A stretch of DNA of 64,000 nt from Azolla caroliniana (lineage: Eukaryota; Polypodiophyta): assembly GCA_043228905.1 (NCBI GenBank), contig JBHGNT010000001.1, positions 15,934,001-15,998,000 on the forward strand. Direction: 5' to 3'. Numbering within the stretch: position 1 is the first letter of the stretch; each line of letters opens with the position of its first letter. The notes below the pieces were generated by a model. The model saw only the letters and a list, made by a program, of their open reading frames with translations, ran no database searches and was not told the origin of the DNA. The position numbers were made by a program, and so were the translations under genes. Shown here piece after piece: positions 32,401 to 41,765 of the stretch.

Positions 32401-33426
32401 GATGATGTCACAGTGTTGTGAGTTGCCGACCCGAACTGAGTCGGAGTGACGGATCGTATATTGCCGAAATTGGGATCGATGAGGAGTCACGTGAAATGAC
32501 GCGCCCGAATCTAAGAGCCATGTGCTCGATTCTTCAGTCGTGAGCAGAACTTCTGAGCCGACTGGATTTTCGATTGATAGTATATTCGGGTCGTCTGGTA
32601 GCACATCAGCTGAGAAGCTGACGTAATTGATCTCCTCATGCCGGCCACTCTTCTTGTTGTTCTTGTTCTTGAGTGCGCGGCAGTCGGCTTTGATGTGTCC
32701 GGGTTTCTTGCAATAGTTGCAGATTCGGTTATCCCGTGACTGGCTCCGTCTTCGCTGATTGTTCGGCGGTCGTGAGGAATCTCTTCCTCGTATGTTTGAT
32801 CGGTCTGTCGAACCTTGTACTACGTAGGCGTCGTCTGTTGAGTCTTTGGCGAAAGACTTTCTCCGAGCTGCTTCGGTCAGGATTGCGCTCGTGACTTCGG
32901 AGTATTTAACAGCCGTGGTTGACGCGTTGCACACGGTTGTGACGAAAGTTTCCCATGATGGGGGAAGACTGCTCATGAGTATCATTGCTCTGAGTTCATC
33001 CTCGATTGCCGTCCCCTGTGACGAGATTTGGGAGCTTATGCTTTCGTACTCATTGAGGTGTGCTTGGACCGAGTCGGATTCTTTCATCCGCAAGTTGTAG
33101 AGGCGCCGGATCAGAAACATTTTCGTTGCGGCGACCTTCTTTTCGTAAGTGTCCGACAGTGTTTTCCACAGTTCGAATGCTGTTGTACACGATTGCACCG
33201 TGAAGTATACCGATTCCGATAGGTGCATCCGAATCGTGGCGCGGACGATTCTGTCCAGCTTCTGCCACTCAATTGGTTTGTATCCTTCTGGAGGTTCTTC
33301 ATTTTCGATGGGATCGATTTGCCCCTTGACTATGAGATAGTCCTGCATTTGTTCCTTCCAGAAGTTGAAGTTCGATCCATCGAACTTGCGTAGACTCATT
33401 TCTGACGAGCCGGATGTTGATGCCAT
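29413..33426 (-). CDS. Gag-Pol polyprotein of copia J, intact
   Basis: About 1337 residues in one frame from ATG at 33424-33426. Gag occupies roughly residues 1-230 (FDGSNFNFWKEQM), with the zinc knuckle CNYCKKPGHIKADC at 236-249. The protease active site is LLDSGASFHVT near 306. Integrase has the HHCC zinc site (LWHRRLGHLS...CEHCQYGK) and the catalytic residues in FIDDSTRKVW, FRTDNGGEFK and NGIAERMNRT. Reverse transcriptase has FVKA-like CKWVYRLKE, QLDVKTAFLHGDLEEEIYM and catalytic IIYVDDMLISG. RNase H has GYTDSDFAGC and STTEAEYVAAS. All catalytic residues I can check are present. The length is normal for plant copia. Confidence 0.95.
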   Translation of the reverse strand: MASTSGSSEMSLRKFDGSNFNFWKEQMQDYLIVKGQIDPIENEEPPEGYKPIEWQKLDRIVRATIRMHLSESVYFTVQSCTTAFELWKTLSDTYEKKVAATKMFLIRRLYNLRMKESDSVQAHLNEYESISSQISSQGTAIEDELRAMILMSSLPPSWETFVTTVCNASTTAVKYSEVTSAILTEAARRKSFAKDSTDDAYVVQGSTDRSNIRGRDSSRPPNNQRRRSQSRDNRICNYCKKPGHIKADCRALKNKNNKKSGRHEEINYVSFSADVLPDDPNILSIENPVGSEVLLTTEESSTWLLDSGASFHVTPHRSQFRQYTIRHSDSVRVGNSQHCDIIGIGTVELNLAGGSTLVLHNVRHVPELSRPLISVGQLDEDGIRAGFSSGGWTLHRGNLLLARGPKIHSLYPLHVTLREGNLFLVDIPVSSLWHRRLGHLSKAGITHLSRAGYIPKLSFSDHQFCEHCQYGKQAAASHPTSAPRETRPLDLVHSDVCGPMPHQSLGGASYFVTFIDDSTRKVWAYPIRTKDRVFSIFSDWLAMVENQTDRKLKCFRTDNGGEFKSEEFVKFYRQRGIRRELTAPHSPEQNGIAERMNRTIQERTVSMLQHSGLSDGFWAEALLTAVHIINMSPSRPLGLQIPQELWIGSKPNYDKLRIFGCEAYALIPKDDRRKLAPRSRKCIFLGYGSDGEMGYRLWDPERRQIVRSSDVVFNESAMNPSVDKPIEVRRVTFSDVPTLQEGPALNTRSASRVADPYTTDSDNSDSAQPNDSVSDHPTTIPDATSPIIPRRSERLSQPPERYSPGIFFTDAGEPTSYEEASTSVDSATWHLAMESEMHSIRANKTWDLVELPRNRRALPCKWVYRLKETSDSTTPKYKARLVAKGFRQEYGVDFDEIFSPVVKMTTLRLLLGVVAADNLELIQLDVKTAFLHGDLEEEIYMEQPKGFVATGQEHLVCRLRKSLYGLKQAPRQWYKKFDDFIQSIGFSKSDEDHCLFTNTARDGSPIFLIIYVDDMLISGRHAGELSDLVRQLRLKFAMKDLGPARHILGMKISRHRDKRHLFLSQTDYIGRVLERFNMQSAKSASTPLPMNLRLSQRDCPTSGSEGEDMKSVPYAPAVGSLMYLMVATRPDISHAVGVVSRFMHNPGRSHWNAVKHVFRYLVGTKDHGILFGPNRTSGVVGYTDSDFAGCIDSRKSTTGYCFKFGNGAISWKSKLQECTATSTTEAEYVAASDAAKEALWLGRLAHTFRQVEHDSAPVVYSDSQGAVALSKNPVHHNASKHIDVRYHFVRDCVISGKIGLEKISTTDNVADGMTKCLSADRFRSLRHQMGVTTNQSG

Positions 33427-33988
33427 CAAATTCGGTTTCGTTTGACGAAGCTCGGTTCGGAGTTGACTACGAACCTTGTTGGAGTGCAGCCGGTAGGCTC
33501 ACCCGATATCGTTCTAGTCGAATTTGAACCCGAGTCGGTTCGGCTTCGGAACTTGCTCGAATTGACTCCGGTAGCTTGAGGGACAGAGCCGACTGGTCTT
33601 CCCGAATGTTGCCGAGTCGGAGTGAGCCCGGTTCGCTTCGGATATATATGCCGAATACCGATTATTAAAACCGATTATCTGGGCCGATTTTGCTTCGGTT
33701 GACTGCAGCGACGAGAGAGATGGATCCGACTGATCCTCCCGAATGTCGATCAGCCAGATGAAGCACGAATTTGGGTTGTTGTCAAAGTTGCACAAGGGGA
33801 TTTCACCTCGAGCGGTTACGATCACAAGGGACAGAGTACGACCTGCTGGCTTACTCCAAGCAAGAGGATCTAACGCAATGAGATGCAAACCTGGTTTTTT
33901 TTTTCTTCTTCTCTCTTCTTCGAATGACGCAGGAAACCGAATGCAGAGACGACGGCCGACAGCGGATTGAAGGACCGACTACTGTGCA
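33427..33988 (-). other. leader of copia J
   Basis: About 560 bases between the primer site and the polyprotein start. It contains a 124-codon open frame (33514-33888, minus) with no recognisable motif, which I treat as chance. It also has a T-rich run near 33895-33915. Confidence 0.5.
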
Positions 33989-34001
33989 GGCTCTGATACC
34001 A
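33989..34001 (-). other. primer binding site of copia J (initiator Met)
   Basis: On the minus strand TGGTATCAGAGCC begins two bases after the 5' LTR. It is a full match to the standard plant copia primer site. Confidence 0.92.
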
Positions 34002-34003
34002 GA

Positions 34004-34286
34004 TGTTGGAAGCAATGTCGTCTGTGCGGAAGATCGAGAAGCACTCGATTCCTGTTTATTCCCTGTGTATGACAGAATGTAGGTCGTTGCACAGAGAGAG
34101 AGAGAGAGAGAGAGACACAAAAGACTTTCTATTACACAAAGCAACAATACAACAGCCAACCTTACAAAGAGGTTACAAGGTCACTATATATAGTGACCGA
34201 CTTAGGGCAACTACCCTTTATGCTAATTACATAAATGGCCAAAACGGGATAGTGTGAATACGTCCATTATACACATGTATTCGACA
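34004..34286 (-). repeat. 5' LTR of copia J
   Basis: 283 bp, identical to 28937-29219. GATAT at 34287-34291 is the right target duplication. Confidence 0.95.
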
Positions 34287-34735
34287 GATATGTCCTAATA
34301 AAGTTCCACTGAACACGCCAAATACACAATTTGCCGGATTCAAGCTTAGCCGGTACGCTCTACACTTTTCTAGACAAAGACGGAGGTGCTGAAAATGGTC
34401 CTCCTCCCGGCTATAGACGGCGAAATCGTCAAGGAAAACCTGCATAAAAGCCGGTATATATTCACCAAAGATTTCCATGATGATTCTTTGAAACGTTGCC
34501 GGTGCCGTTTTGAGTCCGAACATCATTACCATGGCCACAAATACCCCCTATTCGGTGACGAATGCCGTTTTCTCCTGGTCGTCGGGGTGCATCCGGATCT
34601 GATTATACCCGCTGAATCCGTCTAGGAAGCTATAGACCTCGTGGCCGGCGACGGCATCCAACACTCCATCTGTGAACGGAAGTGGAAACGCATCCGTTAC
34701 CATAGCCGCATTGAGTTTCCGGTAGTCCACGCAAA
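34287..34735 (-). pseudogene. reverse transcriptase core of gypsy B, right of copia J
   Basis: Blocks VDYRKLNAAMVTD, FLDGFSGYNQI, FGLKTAPATFQ and catalytic VFLDDFAVYS are present. A TGA (about 34734) replaces the CGA of the block before VCVDY in A, and a TAG (about 34545) replaces the TGG in TEWGVF. Both are single-base changes. The block stops at LLGHI, where copia J begins. Confidence 0.9.
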
Positions 34736-34736
34736 C

Positions 34737-36152
34737 TCAAATTTTTCCGTTCTTCTTTGGTACGACTACGATCGGGCTCAGCCATGTCGCTTTCTTTACC
34801 GGATGGATAAAGCCAACTCTTAGCAGTTTGTCGATTTCTTCCTTGACCTTGGCAGCATAATTGGGATTCATTCGGTACCGTCTTTGTGCCACTGGTTTTG
34901 CGTCCTTGCTCAAGTGCACTTGATGCTGGTATAACTGAGGGTCGAGTCCTCGCATGTCTTCGAATGACCAGGTGAATACGTCGCGAAATTCCGTGAGAAG
35001 TGTTATCATCGCCGTTTTGTCTCCGGACTTCATCTCCTTGGCGATGTGCACCGGTTTTGCTTCGTCCGTGGTGCCTAAATTCACCTCTTCCAATTGCGAT
35101 GCTTTTACGCGCTGTGAAACGGCCATTTCCCGTTCCAACGCTTCGTGCGCTTGCCGTAACTCCCGGATTGCGTCTTTATCCGGTTCTGCTTCCGCCTCTT
35201 CCGGTTGCGGTAAGTACGGTGCTACGGCTTCGGCAATGTCAATTTCGAAGAGGGGTATGATCTTCGGGTTTTCCTGCAGGTATTGAGCTTCTTCTTCGTC
35301 CGCTAACCCTTCGAGCATGTTGACGCATTCCGCATACAACGGTGTACATTCCTTGCCAGTGCTCGTCCTTGGCTGTGTTGGTACCCGTACCTTGGCTTTT
35401 CCTCGCCGGAAGGTAATTATATTTTTTCGCCAATTCTGTTTGATATGTGCCGTTTTTAACCATGGCCGCCCTAGCAATAGCGGGTATGAGCCTTGTGCCT
35501 GTAATTGTAGCACTACGGCCGAGATGTGAAATGTATGCCCGCCGATGGTGACTTCTAATTTCCGTATTAATCCTGTCGGCCGCACTGAGCTTGTATCGGC
35601 CATCCGCAACCAGAACGGACATGGCTCCCACTCGTGGATTCCTAGGTCCTCACACGTCCGGAGGATTATTACATTTACCCCAGAGCCTCCGTTTATAACT
35701 GTGTCGGGGAGTTCTTTCCCTTTTACAATGGCAGTGATTACCGGACTGCTGGTGTCTACCACTGTTGGTCCCTCCTCCGGATTCGAGAAGAGTACCGGTG
35801 TCGGTGATGGTTCTCCTGCCGCCATGGCCGTCTTCAGTCCTTCCGTGAATGTAGGCATGAGTTGTAGGAGTCTTCCTAGTGGTAACGTAATCTGGCATTC
35901 TTGCAACACCTGCCATGTCTCGTTCTCGGAGTGACTACCGCCGGCAAGCCCTGCGGTGTTCTCCTTTTGTTGATGTAAGTCTGTGACATTCTGCTCGTTT
36001 GCTTTCTTTACCCATTCCGTTGCTTGTTTGTGGATGGTCTCCTGTGTCTCCCATTCTTTGGCCATGCCCTTCGATCTTGTGGTCACCTGTTGCAGGTCTG
36101 CCACCTCAGGGACTACCATATTTACCGCCGGTCGTTTTTCATAGCTCTTCAC
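34737..36152 (-). pseudogene. protease region and start of reverse transcriptase of gypsy B
   Basis: Open for 471 codons. The protease motif reads TVINGGSGVNVI, with Asn at the catalytic Asp position (A has IDGGS), so this protease is probably inactive. YPLLLGRPWLKTA is the second signature. A helical linker leads into reverse transcriptase up to VVVPKKNGKI, where a TGA stops it. In A a stop (3684-3686) separates the two domains, and here they are joined, which shows the family's native arrangement. Confidence 0.85.
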
Positions 36153-37864
36153 CGGGCATTGGTTACTATAATGGCCTTCCTGTCTGCAGTAGTAGCAGTA
36201 GGCTTTCCGGGCATTGCTAGATTCGGCATTGTCTGTTGTACCCGGGGCAGGTCCTACGGTACGCGCGGGGTTTTGTACCGGTTGGCTACTTGGAGCGCCT
36301 TGTTCCGGATCCCGCGGGTAGCCGCCTTTTTTAAAATGCCGTTTTTTATTAAAGCTCTTCTTATTACGGTACTCTTGACGGGGTTGCCCATTATATCGGC
36401 CGTATTCCTCCCGTTGCTAACGATACCCGGGGGAGTGCTCCCGGTCGTACTGTTCGTATCGTCTATTGTAATCCTGGTGCCGATCATGCCGGTCATAGTT
36501 TTCTCGCCGATCACCGTACCGGACATCATTTTCCCGTCGCTCGCCGTACCGGACATTATTTTCCCGTCGCTCGCCATACCGGACATCATTTTCCCGTCGC
36601 TCGTCATACCGGACATCCTGTGCCGGTCGGTCACGGTCCATTCGCCGCCAGCGTTCGTCTTCTTCATCCCGGCTGCTGCGTGGGTCAATTTGTCGGACGG
36701 GCGGTGCTTGCCGAGTCAACAGATTATACTCGCACCTATCCGTCGTATGGCTCTTGGACTGACAGATTACACATTGCGTCCTCATAGTGCATTCTAGAGC
36801 CAAGTGTCCGGAATTCAAGCAGGTTGTGCACTGTATTGCTTGCCGAAACCGGAGGTCTTCATCAGACGGTAACGCCCGTTGAAGTGCGCCCAGTGTGAGC
36901 CAGGAGCTTGTCTTTTCCATCTCTTTCACCCGGTCAATGACCTGGTCGATGGTACTTGTGCGGAAATCGATTACCGTGCAAACCGTGCGTAGGGGTTCCC
37001 GGAGCGCGTTTAGGAATATCGTCCGTAATTCCTCCTCCGGGGGTGCACGGGTAAGCTGACTATGCATCCGTTGAAACTGGATGACAAATTGGGGAATGCT
37101 CTCCCCTGCCTCTTGCCGAAATAGTATAAAATAAGCATGAATTTAGCTTTTAAATCTGCAAAGGTGTTGATGGTAGACGGGTCCTGCGTCCGGCGCCATC
37201 TTGCTGTCGTTCCCTCCAATGTGACGCCAAACTCTGCTATCTTAGAGCGTTCTTCTTCCTCCGGTGTCAGTCGCTGGGACACATGGTTGGCTTCCCATGT
37301 CTGTTCGAATGCGTGCACATGAGCTTCCGCGTCCGAATCATCTCTATACTTGGAGTACTGGAACGGCATGTCGTCGTCCAGTATCGGTGCGCGGGCTGGT
37401 AGTGTTGGTGCTCGTTCCGGAATTTTCTCCGGTGTCGGTGGTCTTTCCCGATTTGATTCCGGTGTCGGTTGTTTCTCTTCTGCTGGTGACGGAGGCCTCT
37501 CCTCCTCGACTTCCGGTGTCGAAGGTCGTTCTTCTTCTGAGTCTGATTCATATGCTGTGTGCACGTTGTATTCCCCTTCGGAGTCCGATTCATATGCTGA
37601 AAAGGCCTTTGCTTCGCCTTCTCCGTTTGCCGACGCGTGGAGAAGGGATTCGGTTTCTCGGAGGCTCCTTAGGCTGCTGCCGTCGTCCGGGTGCGATGTT
37701 TGCTGTAACCAGAGGGACTCCTCCGCTACTCTCCGGATTACGTTGGAAAACGAGCGATCCGCTCTAATTTCCTGCGCCGCTTGATGGAAAGCCTAGCGTC
37801 TCCTTTGCCTTTCGGCAAGGCGTCGAGTTCGATCTGTAACCAGGTCGTGCATTGATCTAGACAT
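36153..37864 (-). pseudogene. Gag of gypsy B, with deletion and stops
   Basis: The start lies near 37862 (MSRSMHDLVTDRTRRLAE), followed by a TAG near 37793. The Pro-rich ERPPTPE repeats are fewer than in A. Relative to A, about 41 bases are missing near 37134, shifting the frame inside the capsid region. Knuckles CTTCLNSGHLALEC and CVICQSKSHTTDRC are both intact. A region of about four ten-residue DVRYGERREN-type repeats follows (A has about two). A TAG near 36417 interrupts, then a third intact knuckle, CYYCRQEGHYSNQC. Confidence 0.85.
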
Positions 37865-37894
37865 CTATCTGTGCCGTCGTTCGCTGCAAAAATA

Positions 37895-37910
37895 GGAATC
37901 GTGGTCGCCA
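37895..37910 (-). other. primer binding site of gypsy B (tRNA-Arg type)
   Basis: TGGCGACCACGATTCC on the minus strand, seven bases inside the 5' LTR end, same as in A. Confidence 0.65.
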
Positions 37911-37917
37911 AAAACTG

Positions 37918-38350
37918 TGTTAACTCTTCAGGCCGGACAATGGCCTAACACAGGGTGTCTACGTGAGACACTTCACCAAAGGGTGTTACGGCAACCGGAT
38001 TAGACTTCAACGCTTAATCCGACTTAGTTAAGTTACTTATTAGGATCGTCTTCATAACACGCGTAAGATATAACAATTAAGACAGAACGGCAATTGACAC
38101 AGAGATATAACAACGCTTAAGCTTTCATTAATTAACCGCTAACTATTACATTGTATCCGAGCCTTTAAATAGGTTTCCGGTCTATATTACAAAACGGTGC
38201 CATCCGCACCTGTTCGGGATCGGTCCGGATCCGGAACGGCATACCGATTCCGGTCCGTTCGTCCACACTCATAGCTTAATTACAACCACATTCCTACTAC
38301 TTAATTAGCTCTCCGTTTCCCACTCTGGACTCCTTTGCCGGCCGGTAACA
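37918..38350 (-). repeat. 5' LTR of gypsy B
   Basis: 433 bp, the same length as the 3' LTR. By hand there are about nine substitutions between them. GGTGC at 38351-38355 is the right target duplication. Confidence 0.93.
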
Positions 38351-38797
38351 GGTGCCAAGCCGCCAATCGGGGAGCTCTTGGGCTCGTCGCGCCGAGCGGG
38401 GTCTTGCAAAGGAGACAGGGCAGAAGCCTAAACCCCTTTTGCCATATGAGCTCCTAACTGGCCTAAACCCTAAACAGACTCGAAAACTCAACCCACACGA
38501 AGACGAAGAAGAAGAAGAACTCGAAGAACCCTAACAAAAAACAACAAAGTAAGAAGAAGAAAGATTGTCATACCTTGCACCTAATGGTATACCCTCTTAA
38601 CTCAAAATGGGCAACCCCTCTACAAAGGGCGCTCCCTTCCTTTTATAGAACAAGGAGAGGGATGCGTCACAATGTGGGATAAAATTTCCCCTCTTGATTC
38701 TATACACCATTTTACATTGTACATGTGCACATGTTGCACACCGCCGACTTGCCCATCCCATCCTGGTTTCACATCGTAGCTCGGAATCTTCACGACA
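38351..38797 (-). repeat. LTR of element L (D/E lineage), interrupted by gypsy B
   Basis: On the minus strand this begins TGTCGTGAAGATTCCG at 38797, like E, and is preceded by an internal end close to that of E (GGACGTGCGGTTTGG... then GGGGTGGA). It has a TATA element (TATAAAAGG near 38640, minus) and continues across the gypsy B insertion to 23172-23080. The body is diverged from the E and D LTRs, so it is a third family of the lineage. I do not see a clear A/B-box pair in it. Confidence 0.7.
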
Positions 38798-39772
38798 TCC
38801 ACCCCCACCAAACCGCACGTCCACCGGTACGTGCCAAATCCAGAGAAGGGTGAGAGAACCCGGCCAGTGAGAAACCAGTCTTCCCATAATCTGCATATCG
38901 GCTACCGTGTTGGCCTCTGCCGGTCCGAACCGTCGGCTCCCAGCTCCCACACTCGCCTCTCCGTAGGCTCGTTTGACCTGTCGATAGGTCTTTCGCCGCA
39001 ATCCCCTCTCGTACCCGTGCTTGTCCTGTGGTCGTTGATCGAACATATGCACGCCCCTCACTTCCCTGTATACTCAGTGTCCTCCGCGTCCGAGGAGCAT
39101 CCCGTAGTAGCCTGCTTGGCCTCTGTCGATCGTCGCAATGCCTTGATCACTTGTTTGGTGCCATGGTTCACTATTGCCTTTGTCACCTTCCCACCACCAT
39201 CCATTACCCTCGGTCTCACGTTGCCACGTCAACCGAACTACCAAGGTCTCCAGAACTGGAGTGAAGGATCCTTCTAGGGTCGTCGATGTTCTTCGAGGCT
39301 ACCGACCCGAGCAATCCGTCTTTGCGTTTGTGTTCCCGTTCTCGGCACCACCGTGTGCTGTCTTCTATCCTCCTTGTTCGGCACCGCCTGTGCCGAACAC
39401 CGTCCCATACTCGTGCTTCATTTTGGCCCTTGATGGCCACTCACACGTCTCTTGCTCCGCTCCCTGCTTACCCCTCACCGGCTTCCCTCCGAAATTGTAA
39501 CCGGCCAGTAAGGGTTCGGCCTTTGTCAACTCTGGCCTCGCCGACTCTCGGTCCGCTCTTCCTGCATCGCCAGTTCCCGTTTCTTGCCACCACCATCCTT
39601 CTCGCTCGGTCTCACGTTGCCATGTCGGCTTGAATTGTCGGTGTCTTCGGATTGGTGTGAGGATCCCATAGGACCGTCTTCCTTTCTCTCCTCTCATCTT
39701 CCGCGTTGTCTTCCGGCCGGGTCGGTTCCCGACTCTCCCTTTGTTTCTTGTTGGAAGGCCCGGTTTCGGTTA
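38798..39772 (-). other. internal remnant of element L with a degenerate direct repeat
   Basis: About 975 bases lead up (on the minus strand) to the L LTR. Only the last 40 or so bases match the internal end of E. No protein block of gypsy Pol is recognisable. A unit containing CACCACCATCC...CTCGGTCTCACGTTGCCA occurs at about 39185-39230 and again at about 39588-39630, roughly 400 bases apart, so the region includes a degenerate direct repeat. Short open frames on both strands have no recognised similarity. Confidence 0.45.
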
Positions 39773-40591
39773 GTGGTTGTTAGATAAGTTAGGTATGGTA
39801 CGGATACCATACATATATAACATATTAATACTCGTATAGTACCTCCCAATTCAAAAATACATTAAATACGTTTTCTTAATATGTTAAATACTTATAAAAT
39901 ACGTATTTTACATATAGTATGTAAATACTTCTAGAATTTGAAAATTATTTACTTTTCTAAAAAATATCTATAATATTGTAAAAAACATCTATGTTTACAC
40001 AATTTTGTAATGTACAATATAGTTCTACATCCTAAAATGCATATAAGACATTTGAACATTTTACATCCTAAAATACTTATAGTAATATGGATGTCGACAT
40101 TCCCTTATTCTATAAATCAGTGTCAATGTGTATCATGATGTTCTACTTCAAATTGTAATTATTTACAATTATGCCTCCATTGATTGAGGAATTGTCTACA
40201 ATTATCACACTCATGATAGGTTTCTCTTTTCTTCGTTTTTTTTCTTCTTCTTCTATCTTCTGTGATGATCACACTCAGAGTCAGGACAGGTTTATGCCTT
40301 CTTTTCTCTCTTCTTCTTCATCATCTTCATCACGGTCTCTTCTATTCTTCTTTCTTCCTTTCTTTGGCTTCTTTTTCACTAAAATATTTTTTTTCTTTTG
40401 GTTTTTGTTGGGGTTTTACTTACATTTTCTTTATAAATACGTATTATACCTATTTTTTTATAAATACATTATATACCATATTGGACAAATGTACATGATT
40501 TTTGACTGAACAACATTGAGGTATAGAACGTACTGTACAAATGATGAGGTACTATACGTATTTAAACGTTAAATATGGGTACGTAAACAAC
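39773..40591. mobile_element. AT-rich MITE-like sequence with inverted ends (putative)
   Basis: About 800 bases of AT-rich DNA without a gene lie between element L and copia I. GTATAGTACCTC at 39834-39845 is repeated as its exact reverse complement at 40546-40557, and weaker inverted similarity continues outward on both sides. A pyrimidine-rich TTC/CTT stretch fills 40225-40390. The layout suggests a small non-autonomous DNA transposon, but I could not fix its ends or a target duplication. Confidence 0.35.
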
Positions 40592-40680
40592 CATGGTTGT
40601 CGTTGGGTATACAAGGTTAAATACAACACCGACAGCTCCATCAATAGGTACAAGGCCCGGTTAGTGGCCAAGGGGTACGC
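40592..40680 (+). pseudogene. copia I reverse transcriptase fragment, left part
   Basis: [28 protein letters not shown], closest to copia F and G, is interrupted by a solo E-type LTR. The frame continues at 41766. The left end at about 40592 is abrupt. Confidence 0.8.
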
Positions 40681-41765
40681 TGTCGTGAACATCCATTACT
40701 ATGTGTGGATCGTGAGGCGGAACCACTGGGGTCCTGGACCGGAAGGATTTGATGTTTGCACTAACTTTAGCGAGAAAGTATTTAAGATAGATTGAGAGAG
40801 ATTGATATGACGAAAGAGAGATATTGAGGTAAAGATTGAACTTTTAACTCTTAGATTTAAGAGAGAAGATACATCAACAATAGGATTACAAGATTCGTAC
40901 TTTTCCCAAATTTTTCATTAGTCCCATTTGCTTGATTCCTCCACTCTTTTATAGATGCCCCCATGCATATGGTGCATGTGAGGGTGCAAGACATGCACGT
41001 AATGCATGCAATGCATGATTGCCATGTCATCATCTAAGCTCTCATGTATGAGAATTTACATCTAAAAGTATAATGATAAAAATATAGCTTTAAAGTAAAT
41101 GACTTTGCTTGGTGGTAAGTCTATTGCCTCCTATCTTGGAGGTGCAAGGTTCAAGCCTTGCCCACATCCATTTTGAAACACAAAATACTACTAAGCTTTT
41201 GGTTTTGTATTTACATCGAAAATATTCAAAACACCATGCACCGACCGATCCGTCTGTCTGGTCTTGTTTGTCCTGACTGGTTCAATCCGATCCTGTCCGT
41301 TGCCCTCGCTGTCTCGTCAACTCCGTCTGGTCGCCATCCGGTTCCGGTTGGCCAAAACCTTTACAAGTAGTTAGGCCACACCCATTCATCCGGTTAGTAT
41401 AGCTCAAGTGACCTTAAACATTCCATGATCCACTCATAATCACAAAGTAATAGATTTTGGCCCTACTTATATACTCTAGGATCCTTATTTGTCCTGTCTA
41501 TGTGGGATATCTCGTAGTTTTGTTTTTTCTCTTCTTCTTCTCAAACTTCATATTCATATAACTTGATATTTCGTTGTCCGTTTCAAATGTAGTAAAGTAC
41601 ATTCGGAAGCTCTTGAAGACCTCCATCTTTCCGTACCAAGATATTAAGCTAATCTAAAATAGTATCTTCACTATTATTGTTTCATGTCTTGTGTGAAGAA
41701 CCACACTCGATTTTGTACATTCCTCGCAATTTTCACACCATTGCTGAAAATCTTCACGACAACGC
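40677..41765 (-). mobile_element. solo LTR of the E family with 4-bp target duplication
   Basis: The 1081-bp LTR (40681-41761) is the reverse complement of the E LTR, diverged but aligned along its length. It is TG...CA, with TGTCGTGAA at one end and TCTTCACGACA at the other. It is flanked by ACGC on both sides (40677-40680, 41762-41765). There is no internal region, so recombination between LTRs removed the rest. It carries the tRNA-like module at 41105-41158. Confidence 0.9.
41105..41158 (+). promoter_or_regulatory. tRNA-like A/B-box pair in the solo E-type LTR (antisense to the LTR)
   Basis: TTGCTTGGTGG (41105-41115) and GGTTCAAGCCT (41148-41158) are 43 bases apart, with about two mismatches each to the Pol III consensus boxes. 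The LTR is on the minus strand, so the module is antisense to it, as in E. Confidence 0.45.

Larger units (their letters stand above)
28937..34286 (-). mobile_element. Ty1/copia element J, complete and apparently intact
   Basis: A 5350-bp element with two 283-bp LTRs (28937-29219 and 34004-34286) that I find identical base for base. It is flanked by GATAT on both sides (28932-28936, 34287-34291). It has an initiator-Met primer site, a polypurine tract and one uninterrupted polyprotein ORF. Nothing essential is visibly missing, so it is a recent and potentially autonomous insertion. It sits in the reverse transcriptase of gypsy B, whose frame is restored if J and one GATAT are removed. Confidence 0.95.
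23173..38350 (-). mobile_element. Ty3/gypsy element B (Tat-like) with third ORF, complete ends, holding copia J
   Basis: This is the most complete member of the A family. 433-bp LTRs lie at both ends, TG...CA, flanked by the 5-bp duplication GGTGC. The order on the minus strand is primer site, Gag, protease, reverse transcriptase (split by copia J), RNase H, integrase, third ORF. By hand the two LTRs differ at about nine positions, mostly transitions. Gag-Pol has several stops and one deletion, while the third ORF is fully open. Length without copia J is about 9.8 kb. Confidence 0.92.

Noticed and set aside
33514-33888. A 124-codon gene in the leader of copia J
   Set aside because: It lies between primer site and polyprotein, has no motif, and has no second copy in the window to test conservation.
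36024-36797. Plus-strand open frame of 257 codons with hydrophobic repeats (FPSLA-I-PDII)
   Set aside because: It is the antisense reading of the Gag DVRYGERREN repeats, so the repeats are real but the protein is not.
38597-39061. A minus-strand gene of 154 codons across the end of element L
   Set aside because: It spans the boundary between internal end and LTR and continues into LTR sequence; no gypsy protein block is recognisable.
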